Shown: piece by piece, positions 36,832 to 50,847 of the stretch | How the letters are laid out: the number at the start of each line of letters is the position of its first letter | How positions within the stretch are numbered: the stretch's first letter is position 1 | Source of the DNA: Phoronis australis | Lineage: Eukaryota; Phoronida; Phoronidae | DNA length: 64,000 nucleotides | NCBI GenBank assembly: GCA_002633005.1 | Contig: NMRA01000027.1 | Location: 1,190,063 to 1,254,062, forward strand | Direction of reading: 5' to 3' | Notes under the pieces: generated by a model | What the model was told of the DNA's origin: nothing | Database searches by the model: none | Seen by the model: only the letters and a program-made list of their open reading frames with translations | Program-made: the position numbers and the translations under genes

Positions 36832-37778
36832 GTAAGTAGGGGTGATCACATTGGTCATACGTATTGCAAAGTAGTCGTGATGCAATCCTGAGGATTTCAG
36901 GGACTGTGGACATGCTGTTATAACTGATTTGAGTATAGGTTAGTCCATCAAAACATGGAAAATTCGGAAACAAACGTCTTGATTTGTTAGATTACAATTG
37001 TCTGGTCGCCATCAGATTTTATGTGTATGGGTTTGAACTCAAATGCTATCTGTGTAACAAAGACTTGCAGTTTGCTGAAGGAATTTCTATCTCGGTGACC
37101 CCAGTATACAAGGCAGCTACTTTAGGTGGTCTATCAGGACAAAATAGCATCATGAAATTGTCATATCTTTGGCAACTTCCAGGTTTTGGCATAAGCGTCT
37201 TGCTGATTTCATTTACTAGTTCCTGTGGCCTATTTTTAGAAATAGAAACTACCTGGTATTTATCAAAGTTGGCTACGCTGAAAAATCTTTAGAACTTGAA
37301 GTATGTTGCTGATAACTGCCAGTTGAGCCAATGGGGGGGTGGGTAGTCGTGATTTGGATAGAACTCAAGTAGTTTTGCAGGCTCTCGTTTTAGGCCATTG
37401 CAAGTCTTCTAGGCATATTTGGCTTTGCCTTATGTTGCATGATTGAATTATTGGGTCTGGCAAAGTCTATCCATCCAACTCGGGCAGCGGAAAACACAAG
37501 TGTTATATATTGTTTGGATGGCAACAAGTCCTTGACTACAAACTGTGTTCGATTACAATGATCTTCCAGAGTATCACAACTTGGATATAGTTACCTTCAG
37601 GCTCTTGGCAAATTATTGTTTGCACTCTTACACTCTTCATGAATCACACAAGCATTTCTATTAACGTACTTCGTAGCAACGTAGAAGCTGTTAGTTTTTC
37701 TCCTACTGTGGGTTGTGTATTGTAAACTTTCCTCAATTTGGTACATGATATAACAGAAAATTGACTTTTTAATGCAAA

Positions 37779-38235
37779 GTTGATTGGTCTACGTATTTAG
37801 CCAAATATCTTTAAAGCTGCGTTTTAACTCCGTAAAAGTATGTTTTCTGAAAGTAGGGAGCCTGATTTTTGACTTAGTACCAATCTCTGTCATTAATGAG
37901 ATCTCGTGACCATGTATTTTTAGTGAAGTTTAACAAAACAAAACTTTTTAAAGGCACATTGATAACAAAACACCATTTTCAATAACATTGTCACTTATTA
38001 ACTACAATGCGGCCACGGTTTTCTAAAATATCATTTAGTTTTTGTTTTGTGAAACTAACAATGAAAGTTCTTTTCTACAAAGATCACAAAAGTCCTATTT
38101 TTGATAGCACCTCTAAGGTCCCATGCAAATATGGAGCATTTTAATAACAATTCCTACTAGTACTTTGCAGAACAGTAGCATCTGAAAGTTTAATTTGATT
38201 GGCTGTTTCTTAGATATGATGTTTTCCGAAGTTTA
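37779..38235 (+). repeat. dispersed intronic repeat family, fullest copy
   Basis: Begins gattggtctacgtatttagc and ends near gttttccgaagttt. It contains agtatgttttctgaaagtag, gaccatgtatttttagtgaa, tcctatttttgatagcacct and aataacaattcctact, all shared in order with other copies. Confidence 0.65.
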
Positions 38236-39160
38236 AACACATTTTGACGTAACCTTAATGCACCTGGTCTCTGAGTGCTTCTCTGTATCACATCTTACCC
38301 AGCATGCCCTGCTGATAGGGTCGATGCCCTGCTACTTTCTCCCTACGCATTATCTCTTTAATTCCTCACTTTTCACCATAAGTGTATCGGAAGCTTGCTC
38401 AACTGTTCAGTTGAAGTCCAGTACTTTCTTACTTGGTTCATTCACTGCTGGCTCTGTTGGCGGTACGGAAATTCTTACCAGTGAGGTGCATTGAGTGTTG
38501 TTAACATGCAAACATGATATGTTGTGTTCGAATCCACTGTTGAGCACCGTTGCTTTTTAATATGACGTACTTGAAATGGAGTATTAACCTGCCATCTTCG
38601 GAATGACAGTGCCGTGAATTAACACCATTTTGCTTTGCTGAGTACTGGAGCCTTGTGCAATAGTGTGATGAAATGGTGTTTGGAATCATCACTGACTATA
38701 TACTGGAATGCTGATGGTGTGCTGTCCATTCACTTATTGACTGATGGCAAATATGCGCGGTGTCATTGGTCTTTTGTAGAAACTTTTTTATTTTACTCGA
38801 AAGTTCCAAGCAGCAGATGACAGGTTACCAAGCTACCAAAATACTTCTTGTCTTTGGGATATCTAGATCGTGTTTTGCTGGATATTCATTTTGCCGCTCT
38901 TTTTGTATGGTCGACCTGGTGACACAAGACGGTGGAGTGCCTTTTTAGTACATTAGTTGTTATGACTGTCATGGATTGGTTTTATTTCCGCAAAGTTTAC
39001 CTCAAGCCATTCTTTCTTGGCACCTGTAGGAGTTGTTTATGTGAGTATTGAAATGGAGCCACTGTGCATTTGTTTTGTTTGGCCTTGAAGACAACTGTAA
39101 ATGAGTAAATTGTATACCTAGGTTAGTGTTCATATTCTTAAGGTTATATGCAGGGCCTCG

Positions 39161-39540
39161 TGGACTGGTCTGTATTTAGCCAAATGTCTTCAATACTGTA
39201 GATTTTAAATGACTAGATGTTTTATGAAAATAGAAAGCCAATAAAATTTTTGATTTTATACCATTCAGTCTGCCATGCATTAGAGCATGTGGCCATGTAT
39301 GTATGGTAAATTTTAGCAAGAAAGAAAGGTCCATTCATACCAAAACAAAGGTATAAGTAACATGACCAAATATTATTTTGAATAAGTGTTTATTATGAAA
39401 TCTCAAAAACGATCTTACAGTTTTTATGAATTATAATTTTGTTTCCTTTTCTGCAACTTTCAAATCTTTTATAAAAATAATAAACATTCTACTTTTTGAT
39501 AGCCTCTCCTGTGTAAGTGTAACAAACCTTATAGTGGGCG
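39161..39540 (+). repeat. dispersed intronic repeat family, copy
   Basis: Begins gactggtctgtatttagcca, matching the head of the 37779 copy. Internal tggccatgtatgtatggtaa, taccaaaacaaaggtat and ctttttgatagcc follow the same order. Confidence 0.6.
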
Positions 39541-39904
39541 CAATTTGAATGTGAAGGTTTTAACTGTAGAAATTAATCAGTAAACTCCAGTCCGTTCATC
39601 TTGCATATCATGTAAAATTAGTAGGGAAAGGGGCCCCCATTCCGAAACGCGCCAAAGCAAAGGTTTTGAAAATGTTACTTGGCAAATTGTTAACATGGGT
39701 TCAGTGATTATTATCTAAACGTATGTTTTGATGAGCCTGGAACTATTGCCTCAGGCTTCCTTTGGCCGTATTAATGTGTTGATCGTGATGAAAGTTTCTG
39801 TGGTTTTTTGCAAATACCATCAGCATGTAAACAGAATCAGCTGTTGAGATTAGTTTGCTGTTTCTGTACTTGCTCACCTTGCATTGATGAGCTGGACTGC
39901 ACTG

Positions 39905-40300
39905 ACTTGGCAGTCACAAGGAAGTGGTCTTTATAAAGTTGGGAGGAAGTGGTTTGTACAAGTCACAGGGAAGTGTTCTGTACACGTCACAAGGAAGTGG
40001 TTTGTACAAGTCACTGGGAAGTGGTGTGTACAAGTCACAGGGAAGTGGTGTACAGGTCACAGGGAAGTGGTGTACAAGTCACAGGGAAGTGGTGTACANG
40101 TATAGGTCTCAGGGAAGTGGTGTGCAGGTCACAGGGAAGTGGTGTACAGGTCACAGGGAAGTGGTGTACAGGTCACAAGGAAGTGGTTTGTACAAGTCAC
40201 TGGGAAGTGTTTTGTACAAGTCACTGGGAAGTGGAGTGTACAAGTCACAGGGAAATTATTTGTGTAAGTCACAATGAAGTGGTCTTTACAGTCACCGGGA
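39905..40300 (+). repeat. 22-24-bp minisatellite, interrupted by an N
   Basis: About 16-17 units of the type gtcacagggaagtggtgtaca, with g/t insertions making 22- and 24-bp variants. The N at 40099 sits inside the array next to a disrupted unit (tataggtctc). The open frames across it in several frames are a by-product of the repeat, not a gene. True copy number is probably uncertain in the assembly. Confidence 0.9.
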
Positions 40301-40945
40301 TGTGGTCTTATCAAGTTGCATGTCCTCCACAGGTAACCTTATAAACTCAGTCAAATTTTCACACCATGGTTGCCATGGCTGTTGTTTCAAATATCATATG
40401 TTAGTAAGATTCTGCATCACTTTCTACTGTGCTTGCATACATCAAGAGTATACTCAAATTTCCATAGCTGTTAACTGCCTATCACAATTTTACGTTTGTA
40501 GAATATAGTCTATGTAACACTATTTTCAAGTTCATAAAACTAAAAGGTCTTTACAGAAGATCCTAGACCCTCATTTGTAGTAATTGCAAATAGACTTATT
40601 AAGGTTGTTTGACTAGCGGAAAAGTCATAAAGCAGTCGTTGTTTAATGACACTGACTAATTTATATAATGATGATTTGATTATTACTTTTTATTTTAAAT
40701 GACAGGATATTTAATTGAAAAAATGTTGATTTTGTGTTGAGTATCAATTACTATTGTAGTGTTAAATAATCAAACTTCACAGTGATGTGATACTAAACAA
40801 CGCACAAACCCATGTAGAAATTATCTATGACTTAATTGAAACAACACATTTAAATTAATTAAAGAATATGAGTCTCATCTTGTATTATTTACATCAGCTC
40901 AACTCATTTCACAATCCTAATAGTTGTCATGGGAATAATAGAAAT

Positions 40946-41000
40946 ATGACGACCACTGAAAAGTTGTTTGAGGCCTCAAGTGCGGAATATGGATCTTTAG
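40946..41000 (+). CDS. candidate alternative first exon within intron 8
   Basis: An ATG at 40946 opens 18 codons, MTTTEKLFEASSAEYGSL, ending at a good donor (tttag|gtatgt) in phase 1. That is the phase needed to join exon 9 at 52434 (completing GAT, Asp). Codon use is gene-like compared with the flanks. In-frame extension upstream lacks a compatible acceptor, which suggests a transcript start rather than an internal exon. If real it would give a shorter isoform lacking exons 1-8. Unproven. Confidence 0.33.
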
Positions 41001-42848
41001 GTATGTAAACATCCTGGTCGAACTTATCATAGATTGACATTCTTCATACAGTGTAAACATTGTTTTAAAGGCCATTAAAAGTGCTGATATTTCTGAAATT
41101 ATATGTAAGACTGGTTGTGCTAAGGCAATTTACCAGGGTGTCTACCATCACTGCCACAGTATTATCTAAGCACTGCAGATTGGATGTTTTCAGAACATAG
41201 CACCTCAATAGGCGCTCTCTAGAGTAATGAGAGCAGGAAAGTGAATTTTTATTGATCCCGACTTAGATTTGGCAGACAGAAATTCAATTTAGTTATTGCT
41301 TGGTGGTTCATTAATTTTAAAACAGGGGAACCAATTTCAAGCGCCTTCCATTGCTTGATTATGTTGAGTCCACTAGTTTATTTTAGCTTTTTGTTACCGA
41401 CTAAGCTTGAAATTGACCTGCTTGATCCGAGTCGAGCCGCAGCCACTGGCTTGGTTGTCTATTTCTTTACAGTGGGAAATGTATGGAACACGATAATGAA
41501 TCCTTGTTCATTCATTGACAATTCGAAAGGTATACCCTTTTTCGAAAGACATCAGTAAATCCCACTGCATAGAAGTGTAAATTTGGCGGCATAATGGCAG
41601 GAAAGGTGTTAAAACACTTTTTATACCAGTAGGTCGAAACCTCCCGTCCGCTTTACATTGGATCTATAGGTGGCGCCGAATGCTTGTCTACCAAACTCCT
41701 TTTCACCATCTGGTAGGTTAGCGAATTTCAATGTGGTGCGGCTCTTCCGAAAGTCACCTATAGATAATTGTGATGGCCTGCCAACTCTTTTGACCTTTAA
41801 TTAGCCCTGCATTTGTTCTTGAACACTGCCCTGGTGCTTTAATTGCTGGTTGTCTAACTGCACTGTGTACTGTAAAGCAGCTAATAGATGCCCATGTCAT
41901 TCCTTATTCCAGACCTGCAGAACAGGACTTTCTAGGCATAAAATTTTGTTAACTGTTTTGTGTTTTCACTTTTTCTTGACTGGTCATAAACACATGGTAA
42001 GGTTATGGCTAAGTTTCATGTCATATTGCTTGTTGTCCTGAGGCACACTATGGGCCAGCTGTAAATGAGTTGGTATCCTGACATGCTTTAGTGGTTGCCA
42101 AAAGGAGTGCTTTTGTGAGACTTGACAAATTGTATTCAGGATTTGTTCATCTCATTTCATTGTGTCTTGGTTGTTGAATGGGGCTTGTTTCACAAATTTG
42201 ACCCTACCTAGGACAAGGTCGGTTAACCCATCACATTTTGAGCTCTGTCACAATTGTCAAGGAGGAAGGTTATGTGATTCTTTGCACAGTTAACATCTAA
42301 CTTCTGTATTAATTGTGGTCATAAAGATACAAATATTGGATGGATACATGCTTTTGAGGTTTGTGACTGTTGGAGCACTGGTCATTTAAACTGGACGTTC
42401 TTACAGGTTGTCAAAAAATGCGTGGTTTAATATAACTGAGAAACTTGCCACTGCCCAGTGGCTGCTGAACATTATATCAATGTTAATTTTGACATGACTG
42501 CATTATTAGTTCATCAAGAGGCTTATCACCAATGGACAAAAATGGTGCTGGCCAAGTAATAGGTTTTGTTGTGTGCTTTAGATAACAAACTGGTGGAGAT
42601 GATGACTGATTGTAGGTCACAAAAGGGGAAATTTACTGCTGCTGTTTCAGAAGTTCTAAAACATTTCCAAATACATTTGCGGAGGTGTGGATACTTCCTG
42701 CTTTGTTGATATTCTGGACGTAGCGTGCCAGTTGGACTTAGCGAGGAGGTACAAGACACTGAGAATTTGTTGTGGCTCGATTCATTTCATTGGTTTAACA
42801 GCTCATCATCAATGGGGTGTATATTTAGTTTCCTTGGTCCAACTGCAG

Positions 42849-42893
42849 AGACAGGCGTTTTAGCCCGTGTGTTCAGGGGCCGTGCTGGTATAG
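42849..42893 (+). CDS. candidate 45-nt cassette exon in intron 8
   Basis: Acceptor tccttggtccaactgcag and the strong donor tatag|gtaagt bound 45 nt. They start with two bases of a split codon and end with one, fitting the surrounding phase-1 intron exactly. Inclusion between exons 8 and 9 would insert 15 residues, reading E-TGVLARVFRGRAGI, a basic and hydrophobic segment. Both splice sites are convincing, but the length is short and chance cannot be excluded. Confidence 0.45.
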
Positions 42894-45800
42894 GTAAGTT
42901 GGTGATGAAGAGGTTTTTCTTTGTATGAAAATCAAGTTTCTGTCGGGTGATCTCTGTGTCCTGGAAAAATACATATTCAGCAGTTCAATGCCTGAGTTTC
43001 ATTTTCACAAGTGAAGTTTGTCATTTTACGTTGAGAAGCTCTAAGTACTTGGTGATGGAAATCCTCATGAGAGAACTCCTTGGTTAACATTTGGAGTTTT
43101 GTTTCCACAATGACTAAGGGAGCTTAAGCCAAACTGTTACTAACCTGTCCTGATCGATTAAAAAATTAACACGCGTAGCTTAGTTGTGCTGCTGAAGAAA
43201 TCGTATTTTTGCTAATTTCTCTTATAATGCATGGATTATATATATTCCAGGAAAGTTAATACTTATACTTTTCAATTTTTAAAACAGTCACGTTGGCGTT
43301 TGCATTACTTATTGTTTGTTTTTTACTTCGAAACTAGTATGCTAAGCAGGCCCTGCTTTTTGGTTTACAACCGCAATTGCCTCAATCAATACACATTCAG
43401 CCAAGGCCAATAGGCACTAGCTCATAGCTGCTCACTTCTATCTGTGACAGCACTTTCAAGCCTTTGATGTGCCAAAGAATTCGTTGGACAATTACTCTGG
43501 GGTGATGAGTGCACGCTTTCTTGTCCACTTGCGTGCATATCCTATCAGCGTAAGATTTGCCTGATATGTTATATTTTCTCTGATATATCGTCTGAAGTTA
43601 GGCTTTGGTGTGTTTGTGGTAATATTTTAACAACTTGGGACACAGTATGGCAATCATGAGGTGAAATTATACTTTCTCATTTTTTCATAAAAGATCTGGG
43701 CGTATACTACACTGACTCTATATATAATAGTGCCTTGCCATGTTGAAGTTGTTTGCTGAGACAGTATTACAATGTCATAAGACCTTGAAAAACAAAGAAG
43801 GGTTAATTTTGGCAATGATATTTTATTGACATTGGTGATGTTGTAGTCTACAAAAAAATACAACATTATCGATGTTTTGAGCCAGCATTCTTAGAATATC
43901 TGCCTATAAAGTAGCGACACCTCTTGACCATTTTGACAAGCATTCTAAAGCTTAAAAACCATAACATCCTCTAGTGTTTTGTGGTGTGTGTTGATTCTTT
44001 TTAACCTGTAAGTTCAGCCCAGTGTCTGGGTTACGCATCATTTCCTCAATGTAAAATGTTTTACTAGCCACTTTGGGGCTGGATCCTCACCACTGCACAA
44101 TGTTTAGTGCACATTCATTATCAGTTATATGGGATTTAGCTCAATTAATGTCTGATTCATCAGATGTTTACCCATGTGACAATCATCTCTGAGATACAAG
44201 TGTCTTATCACTGTGTCTGCCATCATGACACTTTTATGATACCTGGTCCAGTGTGACAATATTGGGTGTTCCCCTTTGAAAGGTCATGTTCATTAGCCAA
44301 GAGCCAAGTTATTTTACCTCTGTTTTCGTTCTCCTAAGGTTGTCAGAAATGTGTTAAAGTTGGCCTGGAAGAAGTTGACATTTTACTTCATGTTGGATGG
44401 TGTTTTAAGTTCTATAACTTCTCATCTGTGGTTTCCGAAATGAGTCATTGTCAAGGCTTTGAGGCTCACGGTAAGATGTTTTGGCTTGGCTGTGATGCAT
44501 TGCTGTGTATTCTGCACTGGGGTAAGAGAATCCCTTGTCCTAATGACCTGACCACCTCAGTGGTTTGAGCTTTTGATTACCATTGTGGAGAGCCTGTGCT
44601 CTAGTTCTCAGGACACTGTCATGCATACTGTTCCACCTTTTGGGTGTGTCGTCACTTATAACTTCTGAAGGGTATTGCCTACAAGGGTCGAAGGTCTTTT
44701 AAAGGCAACCTTTCCTTCAGTTTCACCAATTTGGAACACAGAAAGACATCATGAGAGACATCACCAAAATACAGTAAATAGCAAAAGTTATCTGACAAAA
44801 TACTGTTTGCCAAAAAGCAGAACTGACCAGTGATATATGTTATGGCAAAATTCGAATTTCAGGATGACTTGGCCACTGTACTTTCTGTCTTGTTTATTCG
44901 CCTTCATTCTTGGTCAGCAGGGAAGGCAGCTCTAACGAATAATTCATGACGAGAATTCCAGGACATGTTGTCTGAGAACTTTTGGTATCTACTGTAGGAA
45001 AATTGTGAGAGTTCTAGCCCTGCTTGTGTTTTTTTACTGTCAATCTATAAAATGTGAAGTTGGATGCCGTTGAACTGTGGTCGCCATTTTGTTGGGACAC
45101 CATCAGAAATTCAAAAATTATTTCGAAAACTTCATGTTTGATTCTAGTGAGGTAGAAAATATATCTGAAACTAAATAAGGCGATCCAGATCCTCCCAAGG
45201 ATACTATTGTTTCATGAAATGAAGAATATCAATCGGTAAATAAAACAACAAGAATGTATCAACTGAAATTTGAAATTTTCGGATGTAACAACTTCCTTGA
45301 TCAACAAAAACAGAAATAAAGTAAAATCAAACACAAAAGGATTCAAATTTGCTTTCCCCTAATTCGCTTCATGATTTGCAGTTTACAACTATGTTATGGA
45401 TTGATTTGCTAAATTAAGAAATGAATTTATTATAAGCATTTTTTCAAACTGCGACCAACCCCACTCTTTAGTAATAATACCTGTGCTGTCTAGACTGGCT
45501 CTTCTATGTTATATAATTTAATGTTCAGGTCTTGACACCATTTCCACCTGAATACACTGGTCCTGGTTACAACCACCTCTCCCCAGACCACTCACTGTTT
45601 GCTCTTTGATATCAAGTCACACAGGTATATTATGAATATCAATATTTATGCTGTGCACACTTACCCCTTCCCTAACAATAGGTTGCTTTTGCCCTCCTGT
45701 TTTCATTGCCATACATCATTTTGACAGCAATTTTCTTGAGCGATGTTATCGCTGATTTTGGCTTTATTCTGTACATGGAATGGTTAGTCTCAAAGTGGCA

Positions 45801-48800
45801 CAGGAGAGGCATGGTAAAAGGTACATGGTTTGGTAGCAGTTTCCCAGGTTTGGTGAGAGTTTCCTTGGCTGGAAGACTTGTTGGATCCATTCTTTTGCTC
45901 TTTTGCGTTCTTCTCCTTCATTGTATTTCTGGTAGTGTCACTGTCTGACAATAGCTTGGTGCAGTTTGCTGTGTGTGGTAGGAATTATAAACATCTTTGT
46001 ATGAGTATTAAAGAATGAAATGGTCTGGTTGTGGTCGTCTTGATGGTCTCTGGTTAGTTGGCTCCAATTGTGTTTTTGTATTGCTGGATGAGTGTTTAGC
46101 GTAACCTGTTTTGGTCAGAGGAAAATGTATGTGAATGTTTGACTCAAAGTTGCTGTGAAAACAATGAGATATGGGATGAAATGGGACTTGAGGTGCTGCT
46201 CTGGGAGGTTCGTTTTCCGTCAGTCTTATTTCACGTTAAGAAAAGATCTGAAGAGTTTTAACTGTGTCTTCTGAATTTAGAAAGTGAGGGTAATGTTGAT
46301 TTGAAAACATCCATTGGTAAAAGGTCTTCATTTGGAAATATAAGTACGATGCAAGCATTTTTTTCAAATTGATGACTATATAATTTAAAAATCTGATTAT
46401 TCTGATGTATTATTGACATGACTTGTCCGGTATGTGCTTTTTGCCAAAATGCATGTGTTCATTTTTTGTTTCTAGTAGCTGTTGCTAATCAGTCAAGTCA
46501 ACTTATCTGGTTTCTTTTCAATACATTACTCTGTAAAACAAGTTAAATATTTATAAATGCCTGTCATCAATTAATTATCAGAACACCTGGCCCTTAGGCA
46601 CAATTCACACCCTTTAAAATATTAGTGTTTGCAAAATACCTGGGTACATATGGCACTGCCTTAAAGAAAATGAGGAACTGTTTTCTAAGTGTCTAGTTAT
46701 AATCCAGCACTTTGCCACAACTGTTCTGAAGTTTGAGCTGTTTCATGTATACACCACAGCTAATTGTATGACTGTGTTGAATATAGGAATCAATACAAGA
46801 TATGTACAGCTGTAGACCTATTGTGTACAATTGGTGTTTGATAGCCAGACAGTTGGTGTGATATTTAGGTTGTGGAAATGAGGAACCTGGAAGGACACAG
46901 TCAGCATATCTGAGCTAGGATGTCACTGTACTGTAGATGCACTATTACATAACTATGGTATTGTGTGCAAATAAGGCAGTGTTGGAATAAGACATTAGCA
47001 GAGTTTGAGCGTCAACCCTATGTTCAAGCATTTGGGCGAACAAACATTGTTTTGGAGATTTACGCTCACCTGCAAGTGAGTAGAGTGACCATGTACCGTG
47101 CAATATGGGTGTATTCTCACCTTGACGGTGTACTATGGGTGTAGGATAAAACATCATGGATACAGTTTGTCAAGGAGAAGAAGTGATTTTAACAGTACAA
47201 GAAAGAATAAGGTTGTTCACCTCGCAGTTACGTAATTACCAAGGTATGGAGGTTGATGTATCTCATTATGAATCTAGTTTACAAGACCAACCCCAGGTGT
47301 GTTGAGCCCTCCATGAACAGATCTGTTTGTTAAGTATAATGCCTCATTAGTTTTATCTTGGGTCTAAAGTGAGTTGTAATTTTAGGAGTAGAAAATATGT
47401 TATCAGTCGAAGAAAGAAACCGCGATAGCCTGTCAATTTCGCTAAACTGATGCAGCAGAGAATCATGGTCCCATGGATTTCAAGACACTAAACAAATGGT
47501 TACACTGTTGCGTACTGACGTGTGTAACTGGTTCAACACTTTGTGACTAGTTTTGTTTAAGACACAGCAGAGCCAACAAGGGCAATGTTATTTCATTTTT
47601 TTAGCGTAAATGATTTGTAGCAGCGAAGAAATGATGTGTCATTTTAGCGATAGTTGCTGTAGGTGCCATGAGGAAAAGTTTCTGGGAAATTGTTGACATT
47701 TATAACAACATCTCTTGAGTCCAGCATGATGGTAGTGTGGGCAAGACGATCGTTCTTACACTTCAGTCATGTTTTGAATCTTTTTCTCTCTTCGTAATCA
47801 AATGTTATGACTCTGGTGCTTATTCATTCATAAATTGCTTTTTTTAATCTTTTGGAATCTTCCAATATCATTTAGTATTGAGTGTCTATTGTTGGTGAAG
47901 GTGGTGCACTCACCAAAAGGTGGTGCTGTTAGAACCTTTATCAATAAAATTATGGCGATCCTCCTTGCGTGTAGACATTTTCATTAAGATAGCTAAACTG
48001 TCGTTAAAATTACAAGATTTATAGGTATACCTCATATGCACATTTAACCCCATGCATCTAATATCCGACTATTTATTTTTTTAATCTTCCTTGGGTATTT
48101 ACCGTAAAATCTCATGCACCTGTGCTTCAGGTATAATAAATAATATATTGGCACAGGTGACTATCTCTTCTATATGTGCATACCTAATGACTTGTTTTTG
48201 GTGCCTTTTGTCTTATCTGTTTTTTTTTTTCTTTGTTTTTTTTTTCATTCAAATGGTTCACGTCCCATTGACAAGGTGCCAACATATGTCGTTATATAAC
48301 AGAAAGTCAAATGTCACTCTGGAGTATTTTAAAAAGTTGTTCCCAGGTGTTTGCTCAGGTGTTGCACGTCTGGTGTAGATGCATTGCAGATGACACAACT
48401 TCAGGTAGTGCTCATGAGCTTAACTGTAGCTGGAAATAAAACTACCACAAAAAATTCTGCACATTTTGGCCCAAAAGGAAATTTATGTTTCAAACTTAGT
48501 GTTAATTCATAATTGTTTTTGATCAACTAACTTGAGTTGAAGTTGAATTTAGTATATTTGCGTGAAAATTTGTTTTCTAATTCAATGAATCACTGTCATG
48601 CATTTCCCTTCAAGACCCTTGATAAACTCTTCATTTATTTACCTACTGCTCAGATTACAGTGACTTGGTGCAGTCAAACATGGTCCAACTGACATAGAGG
48701 GTCACCTCATGCTTAACACCCCAGGATTAGGACTAGAATGCCTGAAAGTAGTTTTGAATGAAAAGTGTGATAAAGCAATCACTTTACTTTAAGTAGATAA

Positions 48801-50847
48801 ATGTTATCTTGACCCACAAAAAGTGATAAGTTTTATCATGCTAGTTTTCCACTCGCCACCTAATGTGGAATCATTCTGCTCTTGATTTTGTCACCAACCG
48901 TCTCCTCGCCACCACCTATCTGATTACTATTTAGCTCATTTTCCCATGCAGATAGTCAGTTTTCTAATCCCAGTAACAAGAGCATAGTTGTAAACAACCA
49001 ATAACATGATTGCCTCATTTTTCCGATGGGTGGTTTTTATGATTTTTGGACAACTTTCCTGGATTGCACAAGAAAGTTTCACGTGTTTCACATTTGTGCA
49101 TGTGACCTTTGAATTTTCTGCGTCCAAAAGTAAGGAATATCCGCCATTGTGGTTTTCCGATAGAAAAAGGTTCTTGCAGATATCACGCATTGTGTTCTGT
49201 TTTGGTCATACATTTTGGGGACAACAATTCCTAGTTTGGATTTCAGTAGGATAGAATGCCAGTGGCAGTTTGTTATTGTATGCTCAAGTTGTCTCCTGGT
49301 GTTTTATTATCAACAAACACATTCTATCCCCATTTATCTGTAGAAAGGTGTTTAAATGATATTCAAACTGGTAGTTGTCAGGTAAACACCAAACTGCTGA
49401 AATCTTGTGGCAGGCCATGGCTCAAGTGTTTCAATGTAGGCAACTGGTGAAAATATTGTTGTTTTCTTGATGTAAAATATGTGGAGACATTGACATTTCC
49501 CCTTCACTTGAAATAATCATATGTGGAAAACATGTTAATTCTTGTAAATTATTTTAAATTTAGATATTTTTGTTGCTAAGCTATGAAAAAATTGATTTCA
49601 TTTATAATTTGGACACATTCATAGTTTACTTTTGAAGTGTGTCCTATTTGGTAATTAAAAAAACGATACAGCGCTGTACTTAATGTAACTCGAGATAGTT
49701 CTTTGAAAGTCATTCGGGCATTTTTTCAACAGACCTGTTTCGATATGATGTTGTGAAGTAAGCAGAAATTTTCCGCTTAATGTCGTCCATGTAGATAATG
49801 TATATCAAGTGCTTGTGACAGTTTTTTTTGTGAAAAATCTATAAGCTATAAAGAGTTAATCAGCTTATCACTGCAGGGCTTGTAACAGTCATTTCAGTGG
49901 TATGTCCTTCAGGGAGGTGGAGGGATGGATACCTGTGCTGTTTGAATGATGTTAGAAAGACAAGGATTAGGTTGTATTGAAGATAGCTAAGGCAATAGGA
50001 GAGATATCCATGGTATAGTTTAGTGAGGTTCTGGTGGTTTTGTTCACTCCTCACAGAATTTGCATACTGACTTGCATTTATGTAGTGCTTGTGTACTTTT
50101 CATTGTGAGCAAAGTGTGCGGATTAGATGGTGATGAGAAGGTCATCGTTGAGGGTTCATTGCTTTGTTTACCTTTGTCTCGTTTTGTTTTTGTTTTTCCT
50201 TGGCCAGTGCAGTGCATCGTCTGAACAATGCCTGAATTTCTACTTATGCCCTAGTCATTCAGTTTTCATTCATCTTTCATTTTTGTTTCCTGCATCTGAT
50301 GTGGCATTAAATCTATCTTGGTGTTGCCCCTTCTTGTGGTTTGATGGAAAGTTTTGTCATGTTTTTGTTTGTGTTTTTGACAAAGTAGGCTGCCAACAAC
50401 TGTCCTTTCAACTTTAAACCTATTGTTGATGTTTTAGTGATATTTAAATTTCTTAATGTGCGTAGTCTCCATTGATTCTCACCAGGATTGTGGTGTGGTC
50501 TCGCTTATGTTGTGTTGATCAAAATGTTCTTGTGTTTGACTAGTTAAGCCCATGGCTGAACGTGGGCAACAGGTCTCCTAGTTGGACCATTCACTCTCCA
50601 TGGGCGACACAGAAGGCTTTCCAGGAATGGTGCTGTCTTATCAAACCTAGCTATGCCGGCTGAAATCACCCTTGCCTGTCTATGAGGATTATCGGCTTAT
50701 CAAAGCAAGATCTCGCACGTTGACACTTCGTCTGACTTATTTTTTTATCAAATTCAAATGTTGACCGTTTACATATCCTGGTGATTCATACGCCAGTTTA
50801 TTGTGTCTGCTCTCTCCGTGGGACTGGTTTTTGGTGCTCTCGACTAG

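Noticed and set aside
39884-40344. Overlapping open frames of 60-131 codons across 39.9-40.3 kb, as a repetitive secreted protein
   Set aside because: They are present in several frames at once because the 22-24-bp minisatellite contains few stops, and they include an N. No splice or start context.
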